Source of the DNA: Odobenus rosmarus divergens
Lineage: Eukaryota; Chordata; Mammalia; Carnivora; Odobenidae
Assembly (NCBI RefSeq): GCF_000321225.1
Contig: NW_004450287.1
Coordinates: forward strand, 3,074,384-3,138,383
Direction: 5' to 3'
Length of the DNA: 64,000 nucleotides
Of the stretch, positions 23,660 to 35,937 are shown in pieces. Every line of letters starts with the position of its first letter. Position 1 is the stretch's first letter. The translations under genes were made by a program, and so were the position numbers. Under the pieces are notes generated by a model. The model ran no database searches and was not told where the DNA came from. It worked only from the letters and a program-made list of their open reading frames with translations.

Positions 23660-24298
23660 TAGACCTAGACATCAACTTCCTTTTTTTGATTTTTCCTATT
23701 TTCTGTCTCTGGCTGTTCCTTTATAAACTCCTCAAGATTCAAATCTATTCCTTAGATTCTTCTCATTATGTTTTCTTCTTTCCATGTCACTGGCTTCAAT
23801 TACCATCTACATGCAGATAATTCCTATACTTAGAGTTTCTGCCCAACTATCTCTTCTGATTTTGAGGTCTTTTTATTCAATTTTCCATTTGACAACTCCA
23901 ATGGGATGTCTCAAAAACAAATGCAACCTGCCCAAACTAAATCCATTAGTCATCCACTTATCTTCCAAAATTGGATCATTTTCCAATATCCTGTTTAAAT
24001 AAATGTCAGTTCTGCAATCCAAAAAGTGTAAGATCATCAATAACATCTGTGTCTTGCCCACTAGTCCTTTTGCTATTCATTGTAAGATCTGTCAGTTTTT
24101 TCCCTTAAATTTAACTTTGAATGTAAGTACTTCTTTCCATGTCCTTCACTACAGTTCTTGACAAACTATCTTTGTCTCTTGCCAGCACAAATTCCTATGG
24201 GTTTCAGTGACTGAAAATTATCTTCTGTGGTTGATTCTCCACATTCTAGGCCTGTAGAGATTACTTTGGTCTTTGTTTCAGGGCATGCCTTTCTTTTC
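23660..24298. other. Single-copy sequence
   Basis: Pyrimidine-rich stretch without recognised repeat or gene. Confidence 0.4.
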
Positions 24299-24310
24299 TT
24301 TTTTTTTTTT

Positions 24311-25290
24311 NNNNNNNNNNNNNNNNNNNNNNNNNNNNNNNNNNNNNNNNNNNNNNNNNNNNNNNNNNNNNNNNNNNNNNNNNNNNNNNNNNNNNNNNNN
24401 NNNNNNNNNNNNNNNNNNNNNNNNNNNNNNNNNNNNNNNNNNNNNNNNNNNNNNNNNNNNNNNNNNNNNNNNNNNNNNNNNNNNNNNNNNNNNNNNNNNN
24501 NNNNNNNNNNNNNNNNNNNNNNNNNNNNNNNNNNNNNNNNNNNNNNNNNNNNNNNNNNNNNNNNNNNNNNNNNNNNNNNNNNNNNNNNNNNNNNNNNNNN
24601 NNNNNNNNNNNNNNNNNNNNNNNNNNNNNNNNNNNNNNNNNNNNNNNNNNNNNNNNNNNNNNNNNNNNNNNNNNNNNNNNNNNNNNNNNNNNNNNNNNNN
24701 NNNNNNNNNNNNNNNNNNNNNNNNNNNNNNNNNNNNNNNNNNNNNNNNNNNNNNNNNNNNNNNNNNNNNNNNNNNNNNNNNNNNNNNNNNNNNNNNNNNN
24801 NNNNNNNNNNNNNNNNNNNNNNNNNNNNNNNNNNNNNNNNNNNNNNNNNNNNNNNNNNNNNNNNNNNNNNNNNNNNNNNNNNNNNNNNNNNNNNNNNNNN
24901 NNNNNNNNNNNNNNNNNNNNNNNNNNNNNNNNNNNNNNNNNNNNNNNNNNNNNNNNNNNNNNNNNNNNNNNNNNNNNNNNNNNNNNNNNNNNNNNNNNNN
25001 NNNNNNNNNNNNNNNNNNNNNNNNNNNNNNNNNNNNNNNNNNNNNNNNNNNNNNNNNNNNNNNNNNNNNNNNNNNNNNNNNNNNNNNNNNNNNNNNNNNN
25101 NNNNNNNNNNNNNNNNNNNNNNNNNNNNNNNNNNNNNNNNNNNNNNNNNNNNNNNNNNNNNNNNNNNNNNNNNNNNNNNNNNNNNNNNNNNNNNNNNNNN
25201 NNNNNNNNNNNNNNNNNNNNNNNNNNNNNNNNNNNNNNNNNNNNNNNNNNNNNNNNNNNNNNNNNNNNNNNNNNNNNNNNNNNNNNNNNN
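24311..25290. other. Assembly gap (980 N)
   Basis: The gap begins right after a poly-T run (24299-24310) and ends inside LINE-1 ORF2 sequence. It probably hides the rest of the LINE-1 at 25291 and perhaps a SINE. Any reading frame across it is meaningless. Confidence 0.99.
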
Positions 25291-25663
25291 ATCTTGCCAT
25301 TTGCAATGATGTGGATGGAACTAGAGGGTATTATGCTAAGCGAAATGTCAATCAGAGAAAGACAGTTATCATATGATCTCACTGATATGTGGAATTTAAG
25401 AAACAAAGGAGAGGATCATAGGGGAAGAGAGGAAGAAATTAAACAAGACAAAACTAGAGAGGGAGAAAAACGATACGTGACTCTTAATCATAGGAAATAA
25501 ACTGAGAGTTGCTGAAGGGGAGGGAGATGGGTGTTGGGGGAACTGGGTGATGGACGCTAGGGAGTGCATGTGATGTAATGAGCTCTGGATATTATATAAG
25601 ATTGATGAATCACTGACCTCTATCTCTGAAACCAATAACATATTATGTGTTAGTTAATTGAAT

Positions 25664-25703
<40 letters not shown>

Positions 25704-25710
25704 AATTTAA
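25291..25710 (+). mobile_element. LINE-1 3' end
   Basis: Plus-strand copy starting at the gap edge. The first codons read like the ORF2 end (ICNDVDGTRGYYAKRN; another frame gives MWMELEGIMLSE). A G-rich 3' UTR and an (aaat)n tail at about 25665-25703 follow. It is more diverged than the copies at 1216 and 17905 and has a different 3' UTR end. Confidence 0.9.
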
Positions 25711-25715
25711 GAAAT

Positions 25716-26140
25716 AAAAAGTGTGTCTGGAGACTTTCAGTTAGTGATAGCATGGCAGATTTCCTAAATGAAATCTAATCTCATTAAAATGGGACATGAA
25801 TCCCTTCCATTAAAAACAACTAAAAATTCTGGATAATTTTATATTTCTTAATATTTTAAAGATCTTGCAAACAAGTAAGGAATTTGCAGATGCCAAAATG
25901 AAACGAAAACAGGAATCCTAGGAAGTACATCCCTGGAACTGGCTTTTATCCTAAGGGTGTTTGCTCAAATGTAGTGAACTTTAATCTTTGTTTTGTTGAT
26001 GCTCAAGGCACACAGATGGAGATGAAGTCTAGGGCCCACCCTAGCTGGGAAGGTAATAGGAACCCCCTCTATAAAGCTCAGTTCCCAAAAGGATGGATCT
26101 TAAAGAGTGAACAAGAAAAGAAACCACAGTGCAGAAAGAG
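25716..26140. other. Unassigned sequence between two LINE-1 ends
   Basis: No firm assignment. It might be an old LINE-1 5' region because a plus-strand ORF2 tail follows at 26150, but no motif proves this. Confidence 0.35.
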
Positions 26141-26149
26141 AAAGCAGGT

Positions 26150-26715
26150 GCTCCCATAGAATGTCGATGGGAATATAAAACAGTATTACCACTTTGGAAG
26201 ATGGTCTGGAAGTTTCCTATAAAACTAAACATAATCCTACACTATGACCCAGAAATTCTATTCCTGAGGTCTTCACCCAAGATAATGAAAACATATGTCC
26301 CAAGATTGACTTGTACTGGAATATTCATAGAAGCTTTATTTATAATAGACCCAAATTGGAAACAGCTCAAGTGTTTACCAACACAAGAATGGGTAAACAA
26401 ATTGTGGTGTGTGTATACAATAGAATACTAGCTAGCAATAAATAACAAACTACTGATACACTTAACAACATGAATACATTTCAAAAACATTATGCTAAGT
26501 GAAAGGAGTCTCACAAAAGAGCACAAAATATATGATCCTATTTATATGAAATTCTAGAATGTACTAAACTAATCTAAGAAGGAAAAAATCAGAACAATTC
26601 ACACTTCTAAGATTAGAGATAGGGAACATGGACTCATTGGGAAGGGTAGGAGAAGACTTTCTGCTGTTATGTTAATATTCTATATCTTGATAAAACTGAA
26701 ACTCAAAAAAAAAAA
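26150..26715 (+). mobile_element. Old LINE-1 ORF2 tail and 3' UTR
   Basis: The frame from 26129 reads ...WKQLKCLPTQEWVNKLW and CVYTIEY before a stop, matching the ORF2 C-terminal region with many substitutions. The 3' UTR ends in an a-run at 26706-26719. An L1M-type age is likely. Confidence 0.85.
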
Positions 26716-26859
26716 AAACAACAACAGCACTGTGCTGGTTCTTTTTTGCTTCCGAATTCCTCCCTCAGTTTATCTCTTTCTCCTCAGATTTCACTGTAAG
26801 TATCAAGAACAAACTAGGTGGCAACTTCCACACTCTGCTAGGAAATCTCAACTAATTAT

Positions 26860-27160
26860 CCAATGTCCTTGCCTTTAAGACTTGCTTTTCATACAACTCT
26901 AGATTACAATTCAGCCAAGTTTTCTGCAACTTTATAACAAAGAATGCCTCCCTTTTAGTTTCTAGTAACATGTTCCTCATTTTATTCTCATATCTCATCA
27001 GAAGCCCTTTTAAAATTTATATTTCCATCAGTAGTCCCTGGAAAGCAATCCAGGCTTTTTCTTTTATGTGCTTCAGAATTCTTCCAGCCTCTACATATTG
27101 TCCAATTTCAAAGCCATTCCACATTTTCAGGTACTTGTAGCTGCTCACTCTTCTGGGTTA
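26860..27160 (-). mobile_element. ERVL-MaLR internal-region fragment (probable)
   Basis: The block 'cttccagcctctacatattg', 'caaagccattccacattttc' and 'aggtacttgtagctgctc' parallels the internal sequence next to a 5' LTR in THE1/MST/MLT-type elements, read on the minus strand. No coding capacity remains. Confidence 0.55.
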
Positions 27161-27175
27161 CAAAATCTGTATTAG

Positions 27176-27271
27176 GGATCGGGCTCCCTGCTCCTTGGGT
27201 GCCTGCTTCTCCCTCTGCCTCTCTCTCTCTCTCTCTGTCTCTCATGAATAAATAAATAAAATCTTTAAAAA
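27176..27271 (+). mobile_element. SINEC, 5'-truncated
   Basis: Only the 3' half is present, starting in 'gggatcgggctccctgctcc'. It has a ct run and a tail of aataaataaaatcttt plus A. The duplication aaaatctgtattag (27162-27175 and 27272-27285) is perfect, so the truncation happened at insertion. Confidence 0.94.
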
Positions 27272-27280
27272 AAAATCTGT

Positions 27281-27655
27281 ATTAGTTTCCTAGGATGGTC
27301 GTAACAAATTACTACAAACTTCATAACAGAAATTATTCTTGTACACTTCTGGAGCCAGAAGTCCAAAATCAAGCTGTTAGCAGGATTGGTTCTTTCTGGA
27401 GGCTCTAAGAGAAAATCCATTCTATGCCTCTCTTATTCTTGGTGTGCCTTGGTTTATAGACACATCACTCAGATCTCTGCTTCGATCTTCACGTGGCTTT
27501 CTCCCTTCCACGTGCCTCTTTGACCCAAATATCCTTCTCTTTTCTAAGGACACTAGTCATTGGATTTAGGACCTACCTTAAATCCAAGATGATTTCATCC
27601 TGAGATCCTTAATTATATCTACAAAGATACTATTTCCAATAAGGTCATATTCACT
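27281..27655 (-). mobile_element. MLT1-like ERVL-MaLR LTR
   Basis: The plus strand begins tattagtttcctagg and passes through 'ctggagccagaagtccaaaa', 'cactagtcattggatttagg', 'ccaagatgatttcatcctga' and 'ccaataaggtcatattcac'. This is the reverse complement of an MLT1-type LTR as I know the consensus. A truncated SINEC sits exactly at its left (3') edge. It contains no genes. Confidence 0.8.
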
Positions 27656-27689
27656 ACATCAAATCATACTTGCAAATGTATGTGATTGT

Positions 27690-27762
27690 GTTGAAATGTG
27701 TATGTGTATATATATAATCATATATATACACACATAAATATATATATTGTTTTATATATAAC
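27690..27762 (+). repeat. (TA)/(TG) low-complexity tract
   Basis: Alternating tgta/tata/caca words. Confidence 0.85.
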
Positions 27763-27769
27763 ATTCCTA

Positions 27770-28560
27770 AAAAAATTTTCACTTCACATTTTAGCATTTC
27801 TAAATTGAAATATATCCTATGATCGATGTGTGTAGGTAATTTGATTAGATTTCTTTTTTTCCCCAAAATATGTTATTACATTATAGTGGCCATTTCTTCG
27901 AATCAAAGAAATACAGTAATTTAAGTATTCTTGTCATTGGTTTTAGACCAAAAATTAATATGAGGAAAATTTCCAAAAATCAATTAAATGTGTGTAGGTG
28001 GCATAAGTGTTTGGTGTTTGTATGGGTGTAAGTTTTAAAAATCAACTGACCATTTTTAGGATGGGTGAAAATGGTTTAGAGAAATTTATCTGAGAAATAT
28101 CCAAAGATATAAACTGACCATAGATAAGTTGCCAGCAGTATGAAATGTTTGCCAAAAAAAAAATCGTGCGTTGTTACCACTTTCCACCTTTAAGTAATAG
28201 ATAATTCTGTGCTCTTTTCAGCCAGTTCACTTCTGAATCACTGTTTAATACAGAGCACAGTGCTTTATGATTGACACTAACAAAACAGGGCATATACAGA
28301 GAGATATATTAATTAATGCCTTTGAGGAGGGCAAGAATACATCAAAGAATTAAGGGTTAGCTTGGAGAAAAGAAGGCAAATAGGAAGATACTGAGTTATT
28401 TTGAAAACCTGAAATTATTCCAAGGAGTTGGACTGAGAGTTACAGGGTTTCTTTGCAGGGCCAGGGGACAGAACCAGTGAACATTGTATTATTTTATATT
28501 ACAGTCATTATTATTACCATAAGTTTATTATTATAAATTTATCACTGTTCTGTATTTCAG
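27770..28560. other. AT-rich single-copy sequence
   Basis: No repeat or gene recognised. Confidence 0.4.
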
Positions 28561-28734
28561 AAATCAGAGTGGGCTTGGTTGTTTGCTTTGGGTCTCAGAG
28601 GGCAGAGGTGGACTCTTATCTGCTGTTTCTGGAGGAGAATCCACTGTTAGGCTCCCTCAGCTTGTTATCAGAGTTCACTCCGTGCATTTTAGGGCTGAAG
28701 GCCTTGTTTCCTTATTGGTTTTCACCTGGATATT

Positions 28735-29070
28735 GTTTTCAGCTTCTAGAGGCCTCCTGTGCCCCCAGGTCTGTAGCCCTTTGTCTTCAAAGCCAGCAAT
28801 GGCAGATTGAGTCCTTCTCATAGTTTAAGTTTCTCTGATCTTCACTTCTGCTGTATGTCTTCTTGCCTCCAACTGGAGAAAATACTCTGTTTTTAAGGCC
28901 TTATGTTAACAGACTAGTCCCACCCTAATAGTTTATGACAATCTATCCATCTCAAAATCCTTAACCTTATTCACATCTGCAAAGTGCTTTTTGACATATA
29001 ACATGACATATCCACAGGTACCAGGATCTAGAGCATAGATATTTTTGCAAGGTCATTTTGCTGCCACAAC
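28735..29070 (-). mobile_element. Diverged ERVL-MaLR-type LTR
   Basis: 'ttttcagcttctagaggcct', 'cttcaaagccagcaatggca', 'acatctgcaaagtgcttttt' and 'tatccacaggtaccagga' match, in order, the reverse complement of a MaLR-type LTR. The preceding 28560-28735 may be its other end, but that is weaker. Confidence 0.6.
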
Positions 29071-29447
29071 CATAAATATGAGTTTCAGAAAAGTAGCTTT
29101 GGGTTCAGTGTGAAGAACTTTCAGTAAACAAAATTCTATTTAACATTGGGATTTTATTTTCCTTAAAATGATCCTCTGCTTCCCAGAAATGTTCAAGGAC
29201 AAATCCCTATCTTGGAGTTTGAAAGATAAATATTCCTATATGCAGGTCCATTGCAAGGCTTTTAGTTCAATTCTCAAATATACATGATTAAACATAATTA
29301 AAATTCCTTTAAATAATTACTACCTTCCCTTACTATTTTAGTTATTTGGAAATCTTCTCACATTTGAAAAATATCTATTTTCTGCAGGGTCCCTTGCATT
29401 TATTTTCCTGCTTTTTGCTACACTCACTTAAGTGATAAGAAAAATGT

Positions 29448-29486
29448 TCTTCTAATCTAATCTTCTAATCTAATACTCTTCTAATC
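29448..29486 (+). repeat. 13-base tandem repeat, about 3 units
   Basis: The unit tcttctaatctaa is repeated twice exactly and a third time with changes. Confidence 0.9.
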
Positions 29487-30004
29487 ATAGGCCTGGATTC
29501 AGAGGTGGGTGAGAATCCCAAAGAGTTTTCCCAACTTGATTTACGTCTACTCTGTGACTTTAAAACTTAAATTAGCCATTTTCAACATTAAAAAAGAAGT
29601 GAAGACTTGCAATTTTGCCATGAATTTAGCTTTTATGTCAACTTCCAGACCTTTAATCTCTATTTTATTGAAGTTTTGTCTTGCAGTACATGATTTTAGA
29701 ATAATAAGCATAGAAGAATAATTATATGTGCAAAAAAGACCAGATTCATAATTATATCACCTACTGCTTATAACATTACACATTATTTCTTAGAACGACA
29801 CTGAAATAAATCTGTAGAAAATGAACTCCTAACATCTTTATTGTCCATACACCAGTTTAAAAAAATACATTATTGACACTGGCAATAATTATTCTGGGAA
29901 AGAAAGTGATAACCTTTAAAATGTCAAGCTGTTTAAACTTTTCAGATTTTAAAAAAACATAGTATTTGTGAGGTACTGTCAAGAATATTTAACTAATAAG
30001 AACT

Positions 30005-30490
30005 CTACTGGAATGTGCTGACAGTAGGCTGACAACTCTAAGCCAGAGCAGGATCAAGGCGACTTAGAACCTTGTAGCAATTATCTGTGTAAGTCATATA
30101 ATGGTCTTCTAAATGTCATGTTTGCAGGAAGAGTGGGAAGAGATGCCTTAATGAGATACAGGGTGCCTGTGTTCAAGGACCCTAAATTGTGACTGCCATT
30201 AATAAGTGGTGGCAGTTTAATGGGATATATCGCCACACTGGAATTTTGATAATTTTAGAGATTTTGCAGTGGACTTTCAAAATGCCTTTATCTTCAAATA
30301 CCAAGAGTCCTTGTCTAACATGTAAAATTGCTTGGCGCTGAATCATATCTAGGCATCACTTTTTTTTTTTTCATTTTGGAAAGGATTTTGATGTTGCACA
30401 AGTCAATGAACAGCTGAACTAAAATGAACACAAACTGTCACTTCAAGAATTCATCTCCATGGCAAATAATGAAGCTGGAATAAAAAAGGA
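30005..30490. promoter_or_regulatory. Candidate conserved non-coding block
   Basis: Nearly 500 bases with no recognisable repeat, balanced composition and many non-random-looking words such as 'caattatctgtgtaagtca', 'gccattaataagtgg' and 'caaataatgaagctgg'. No open frame of note. It resembles vertebrate enhancer-type sequence. This is an inference. Confidence 0.3.
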
Positions 30491-30499
30491 AACAAAACA

Positions 30500-31490
30500 T
30501 ATTTCCTGTCAGTCAACTGTCAGGGTGTTTATTTGTTTCTTTAAGCAGAGTATTCAGATAATAGCAGGGGAAACAGATTTTCACTTATAATGTTGTTTAA
30601 TAAAGGACTTGGGTGAACTGAGGATATTTTCATTTCTTTCTTAGGTAATTCCAAAATAAAATTCCTCCATGATTCTAAAGAAGTCTGAAAACATTTTCTT
30701 CAAGTTGTCCTATCAATAGGAGAAGGTAAGTAAGCTAAAATATATATGAAAAAGTAAACTAAATGAATAAAATAAATTTGAAAAAAATAAAATATCCTAA
30801 CTTGTGCTTTTCTGCACTTGCATTTTTAGGCTAGTGATGTCTGATGTAAATGAAAGCACACTCATGTTGTTTGACATAAAATATCTTTTATCATTTATTT
30901 TAACTGGCTTCAAACCTGGTAATGATATGAATGAGGTCACATGATTTATGTAGCCATTCTTGTCACGAGTAAGGAAAAATCGCCTAGCTTTAGAGATATT
31001 TCCATACGAAAGGTCACCAAAATGAATTACTCAAATCATCCCACTTGGAGCCTTCTATTCATTCATAAAATACTTTTATAATCTGGGGGTCTTAGGGCAC
31101 AAATTACGGACAGGAAAACCAATGAGGTAACACGTTTTAGGTATTACCTAAAATGGTGCTTTTCTTGTAAATTACAGTCAGATTCATTGTAGCAGGTAGG
31201 CGACCCTCCTTAAGATGCACTTTTGAAAACAGGACTTTCATACCAGTTTTCAGATGCCTGAGTTCTATTGCAGTTTCTCAATCTGCAGACATTTGGTTCT
31301 TGAATTGTATGCTCAATATTCTCTTTCTCCATTTCCTCAATATATACTGAGCTCCAAAATGTGCTACTCTTAATTCCAATTCTTGTACATACTGAATGCA
31401 AATTTTCTTTTTATAGTTACTCAGTTTCTTCCTCTATTCCCTAACACTATCCTGCCTTTTCTTTCCTCTTCTCTTCCATTGCTTCTCCAC
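30500..31490. other. Single-copy sequence
   Basis: No recognised repeat or gene. The 63-codon frame at 31210-31401 (minus) has no domain. Confidence 0.45.
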
Positions 31491-31515
31491 TCACTATCAA
31501 GATATAACATTTCTG

Positions 31516-31708
31516 GGGGCACCTGTGGCTCTGTGGGCTAAGCGTCTGCCTTCGGCTCAGGTCATGATCCCGAGGTCTTGGGATCCAGCACCGCTTTGGA
31601 TTCCCTGCTAAGTGGAGAATCACCTTCTCCCTCTGCCCCTTCCCCATGACTTGTGTGCTGGCTTGCTCTCTCTCTCTCTCTCAAATAAATAAATAAAACC
31701 TTAAAAAA
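31516..31708 (+). mobile_element. SINEC
   Basis: The head has lost four bases ('gcacctgtggctctg'). The flank aagatataacatttctg / aagatataacacttctg is a 17-base duplication with one change. Confidence 0.95.
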
Positions 31709-32040
31709 AAGATATAACACTTCTGTCTGATTAGCCCCTCCTGGTCTTTTAAATTTGCCCTAATTTTAGTTTTAAATCACAAAGGAAATAAAGGTCACTT
31801 CTCTACATTAAAGTGTTATGTAATTCATGTACACATTAATATTTGGTGTAAACTTATTCCTGGAGACTTTTCTTAGGCATTTCCCAGAAGAATTTTGCAA
31901 TGTTGCCATGAATATCATTTGAGATTTTAGGAAACATATAAACTATATAATTTATACCTTTAGTTTTGAATTTAATTAGTATCATGTTTACATGCTATAC
32001 ACAGTTCTCTAAGAAGTAAGCTCTCTCACTGAAATGGTAG

Positions 32041-32248
32041 GTATTTTTTTTTTAAGATTTTATTTATTTATTTATTGAGAGAGGGGGAGCGGGGAAAAGG
32101 GTAGAGGGAGAGGGAGAGAGAGCATCTCCGGCAGATTCCACACTGAGCGTGGAGCCTGATACAAGTCTTGATCTCCTGACTCTGAGATCATGACCTGAGC
32201 CAAAATGAAAAGTCAGATGCTTAACCGAATGAGCCATCCAGGCACCCC
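32041..32248 (-). mobile_element. SINEC
   Basis: Minus-strand copy with a ga-rich section. The perfect duplication tgaaatggtag lies at 32030-32040 and 32249-32259. Confidence 0.95.
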
Positions 32249-32259
32249 TGAAATGGTAG

Positions 32260-32865
32260 TTTAGAAATAAACTATAAGATTATGTAAAATAATCACAATT
32301 ATTTTTATCATGTCTGAATCTTCCAATAGTTTTCTCGTAATTAAAGAAAATATGATTATTCTGGGAAATAAACCTTTGTTCCATCCATTAAATTAAAATT
32401 ATCAAAAAGTATGTAATTTGTGATTCCATTCTGTTTAATCAGAATGGTGCCTCTTTTCCCTTAAAAAGAAGAGCAAGCAGGCAGGCAAGAAAAATAAGAA
32501 ACAGCATTGTCAACTCACGTCTTTAATATGAAAGATTTTAAGAATTAGGGATTACTCTAATTGTATGTAGAGAGTAAATAGGTATATAATTAAATACTCT
32601 GTGGCTGCATGTATAAAATTCCTGATGGGTAAATGCATAAACTTTCATATTGTTTTATATATTCACTTCTTGAAGGGTCAAAATATACACTAAGATATTA
32701 AAAGCTCTGAAAGCCTATAGTATGGAAATCTACACTAAATCTTTCTCAAACTTATTTGACTGTGAGCCTTCTTCTGCACATTATTTTTTATAACCATTAT
32801 TGACATTTCACAAAACATTTATAAAAAAAAAATAAATCCCAAGTCTCAGGTCAGAGCATATTGAT
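32260..32865. other. AT-rich single-copy sequence
   Basis: No recognised repeat or gene. Confidence 0.4.
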
Positions 32866-32892
32866 TAATTAAACAACAACAACAACAACAAC

Positions 32893-33054
32893 TGGGCACC
32901 TGGGTGGCTCAGATGGTTAAGCTTCTGCCTTCGGCTCAGGTCATGATCCCAGGGTCCTGGGATCGAGTCCCACATCGGGCGCCCTGCTCAGTGGGGAGCC
33001 TGCTTCTCCCTCTGCCTCCATCTCTCTCTCTAAAATAAAAAATAAAAATAAATA
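32893..33054 (+). mobile_element. SINEC in an (AAC)n tract
   Basis: The element follows an (aac)n run at 32871-32891. The right flank aaacaact gives a short duplication. The ct-rich region is shorter than usual. Confidence 0.93.
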
Positions 33055-33264
33055 AAACAACTATCTCAAAGTTATTAGTTTGATTCCTAGCCAGTAACTT
33101 TTATGTCTTTAAACTTCAGTGTGAGTATTCTACAAAATGAGTATCATGCAAATGATAACCACCTAACATGGTAACTGTAAAATTAAACAAGTATACAGAA
33201 TTTAATCATAAACTATAAGGCATTAAGCAATTGGTTAAATAGAAAAATGTATATTTTGAGAAGT

Positions 33265-33430
33265 TTCATTTTGGAGTTAGACTTATCTTAAATCCTCACT
33301 ATGGTATTTGCTACCTGTGGGGCACTTTGCAACCATTTTCTATTTGTGAACCTAAGTTTCCTCATCTGTAAACTGAGGTTAATATACTTAACTTACATAG
33401 AAAGAATTGGAGATAAAAGACTAAAGATCT
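33265..33430 (+). mobile_element. MIR-family SINE relic
   Basis: 'gtgaacctaagtttcctcat' followed by 'ctgtaaactgaggttaatat' is the conserved MIR core, with diverged flanks. Confidence 0.75.
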
Positions 33431-33781
33431 ATAATACAGTAGTTTTCCAATATGTGATAATAATTTAATTTGGAATTTTATTTTTTAAATGTGTAATATT
33501 TGTTGTGAATATGGTATCAGGGATGTGGGAAAGTGAGAAAATGCATGTGTTATCAGAAACCTTGTAAAAAGAGAACATTTAATTTTTCTCACAATATGAA
33601 AAAATAAATTACTATTGGTTTCAGTGTTTTCCAAGAAAAAGGATAGAGAAGACAGTGCTAAAAATGGCAAGTCATTCTCTGTTTACCAGATCATTGAAAA
33701 TAAAAATAATTATGATAAAATAATGCTAAATTTAATAGTTTACATTGTGTATCATACATTGTGATAAGAATTCTACATTCA

Positions 33782-33957
33782 GAGCACCTGGGTGGCTCAG
33801 TTGGTTGGGTGATTGCCTTCGGCTCAGGTCCTGATCCTGGAGTCCTGGGATCGAGTCCCACATCGGGCTCCCTGCTCAGCGGGGAGTCTGCTTCTTCTCT
33901 CTCGTGCTATCTCTCATTCTCTCTCTCTCAAATAAATAAATAAAATCTTAAAAAAAA
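33782..33957 (+). mobile_element. SINEC
   Basis: Perfect 16-base duplication aagaattctacattca at 33766-33781 and 33958-33973. The internal part after the tRNA-like body is shorter than in the copy at 8512. Confidence 0.96.
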
Positions 33958-33974
33958 AAGAATTCTACATTCAA

Positions 33975-35640
33975 TATCTAATTAACTCCTTGAAGCAGCT
34001 CTATGACATGGGTATTATTTTTCTTTAAAGGACTCAGATATATACATGTAGTAGTCAATAGAATTTCTCATCAATTATTTGCAACACTTTTCCAGCTGAA
34101 TACAGGTTAGGGGTACTTGCTAAGTGACTAACTGTAACTGTGGTCAGTGAGTTTTGACTAAAAATCAAGAATTTGCCAGTTCAAAATCTTCAAAAGCTTT
34201 CTTCGGTTTCTGGAATAATTACAGAGAATATTCAACTATGGCTGCCATCCAGCTTTTCCCATGAATGACTGGAATGAACAGTTTATATTTCTCTAAATAA
34301 ACCTGAACGAACATGTAGCAGAAAAAAAAATAAACTCTAATATATCAGAAATATATTCATAGTAGTATAGCTATTAAATGAAAAATCCAGTATTTGAACT
34401 GTTCTCTAATACCAGAACTTATGTTCATATTCCTTTACCTATTATACCCCCCCATAAGTACAGTAGAAGGTAAATCTAAGAATTATAAAAGATACTATCT
34501 AATGACACATGGACCCATTATTACAGGTGTTATTGTCAAAGCATGTATAAGCAGGCTTAGTAAGAATTTTTGTGAAGATTAATGATAAAATGATGAAAGA
34601 ATACATTAGAAGCCCAAAGAAGCTCAACTGTAGGTTGCATATGTATATTCCATTGAAAAAGAAAGTGATGTCTCAAAGTCTAGTTTCCTTAAGAGGCAGC
34701 TCAACTTCATCTCTGTTTTATGGAATTATACTAATTTTCATACTTCAAGTAGAGTTTTTGTATAGGACTGTCATAGTGACATGTAAGGGTAGTGAAAAGC
34801 ACCTATCATAGTAGCACTCAAAAGAGTACTTTTATCAAGTTTCTTCTCAGGACTTTTAAGCCACAGAAATGATTTAAAAACATATTAAAAGACGCAAAAG
34901 TAAGTGATCAGTCTTATAAAGGAAAATGGAAAAGTAAAACCAAGATTGGCTGAGCTGGTAACTTAGACTAACAAAATTTAATTTAGAGAAAATACAACTT
35001 TGACTTGCAAATAATAATTTTAGCGTTTGGGAAAAGAGATTTTGAAAGATTTTTGGCAAAGTCATTGCTAGGCCTCTATTCTAGAAGATTTATATTTTCA
35101 ATAACACAAATTATAGAATACAGGAGAAGTAGGAAGATGTCATTTATCAGGAGAGACAGAAAGCAGGCATATCCTGTACAGCCAGAGAAAGTAGCTGGAG
35201 ACATATTACCATGAAATATCTTGAAATGAAATACTCAACAAGAGCCTCAGAATTCAATGTTTTTGTATCTGATTAAAGTAATGCTTTGTATTTTGCAGCA
35301 ATTTTGTACCTGGATTGCCAAATACTTGAGAAGCAAATTATTATTTTCATTATTCTATAAATGTGAAATAGAACTACAGCTAAACTGGTAAAAGCTTTTA
35401 AAGTTACAACACATAAATATAAGTTGAAGTGAAACCAAAGACTTCAGATTTTAACCTGGTGTGTATAAGGCAAAAAGCTATATTAATTTTAATTCAACTC
35501 ATACCTTTCTTTGATCATAATAAATAATTACACACCACAGAAGAATAATCCTTCAAAGACAAGTGACCTATTTTAATTCAAGGAATATTTTATTTTCTTT
35601 ATTCAATTATATTGAATTTTAAAATTCTAAAATTTAAAAT
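33975..35640. other. Single-copy sequence
   Basis: About 1.7 kb with no repeat or gene recognised. Several frames of 60-80 codons lack domains and overlap on opposite strands. Confidence 0.45.
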
Positions 35641-35651
35641 AAATGCTTTAA

Positions 35652-35752
35652 AGAGCAACTGGCTGGCTCATTTGGTAGAGCATGTGACTCTTGACCTCAG
35701 GGTTGTGAATTTGAGCCCCACGTTGGGTGTAGATATTACTTAAAAATACATT
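35652..35752 (+). mobile_element. Older tRNA-type SINE, short form
   Basis: 'caactggctggctcatttgg', 'tagagcatgtgactcttgac' and 'gccccacgttgggtgtagat' are the short-form SINE. Its tail is interrupted by the younger SINEC that follows. Confidence 0.85.
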
Positions 35753-35937
35753 CTTTTTTTAAAAAAAAGATTTTATTTATTTATTTGAGAGAGAGAGCAC
35801 AAGAGAGGGGAGGGCCAGAGGGAGAAGCAGACACCCTGCTGAGCAGGGAGCCTGACACAGGGCTGGATCCCGGGACTCCAGGATCATTACCTGAGCTGAA
35901 AGCAGATGCCCAACCAAGTGAGCCACCCAGGCACCCC
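35753..35937 (-). mobile_element. SINEC inserted into an older SINE tail
   Basis: The flanks cttaaaaatacat (35740-35752) and cttaaaaataaat (35938-35950) are the target duplication and belong to the tail of the older SINE, so the order of the two insertions is clear. Confidence 0.93.

Noticed and set aside
24227..25406. Open frames of more than 340 codons on both strands
   Set aside because: They consist almost entirely of the 980-N gap, and the codons are unknown bases.
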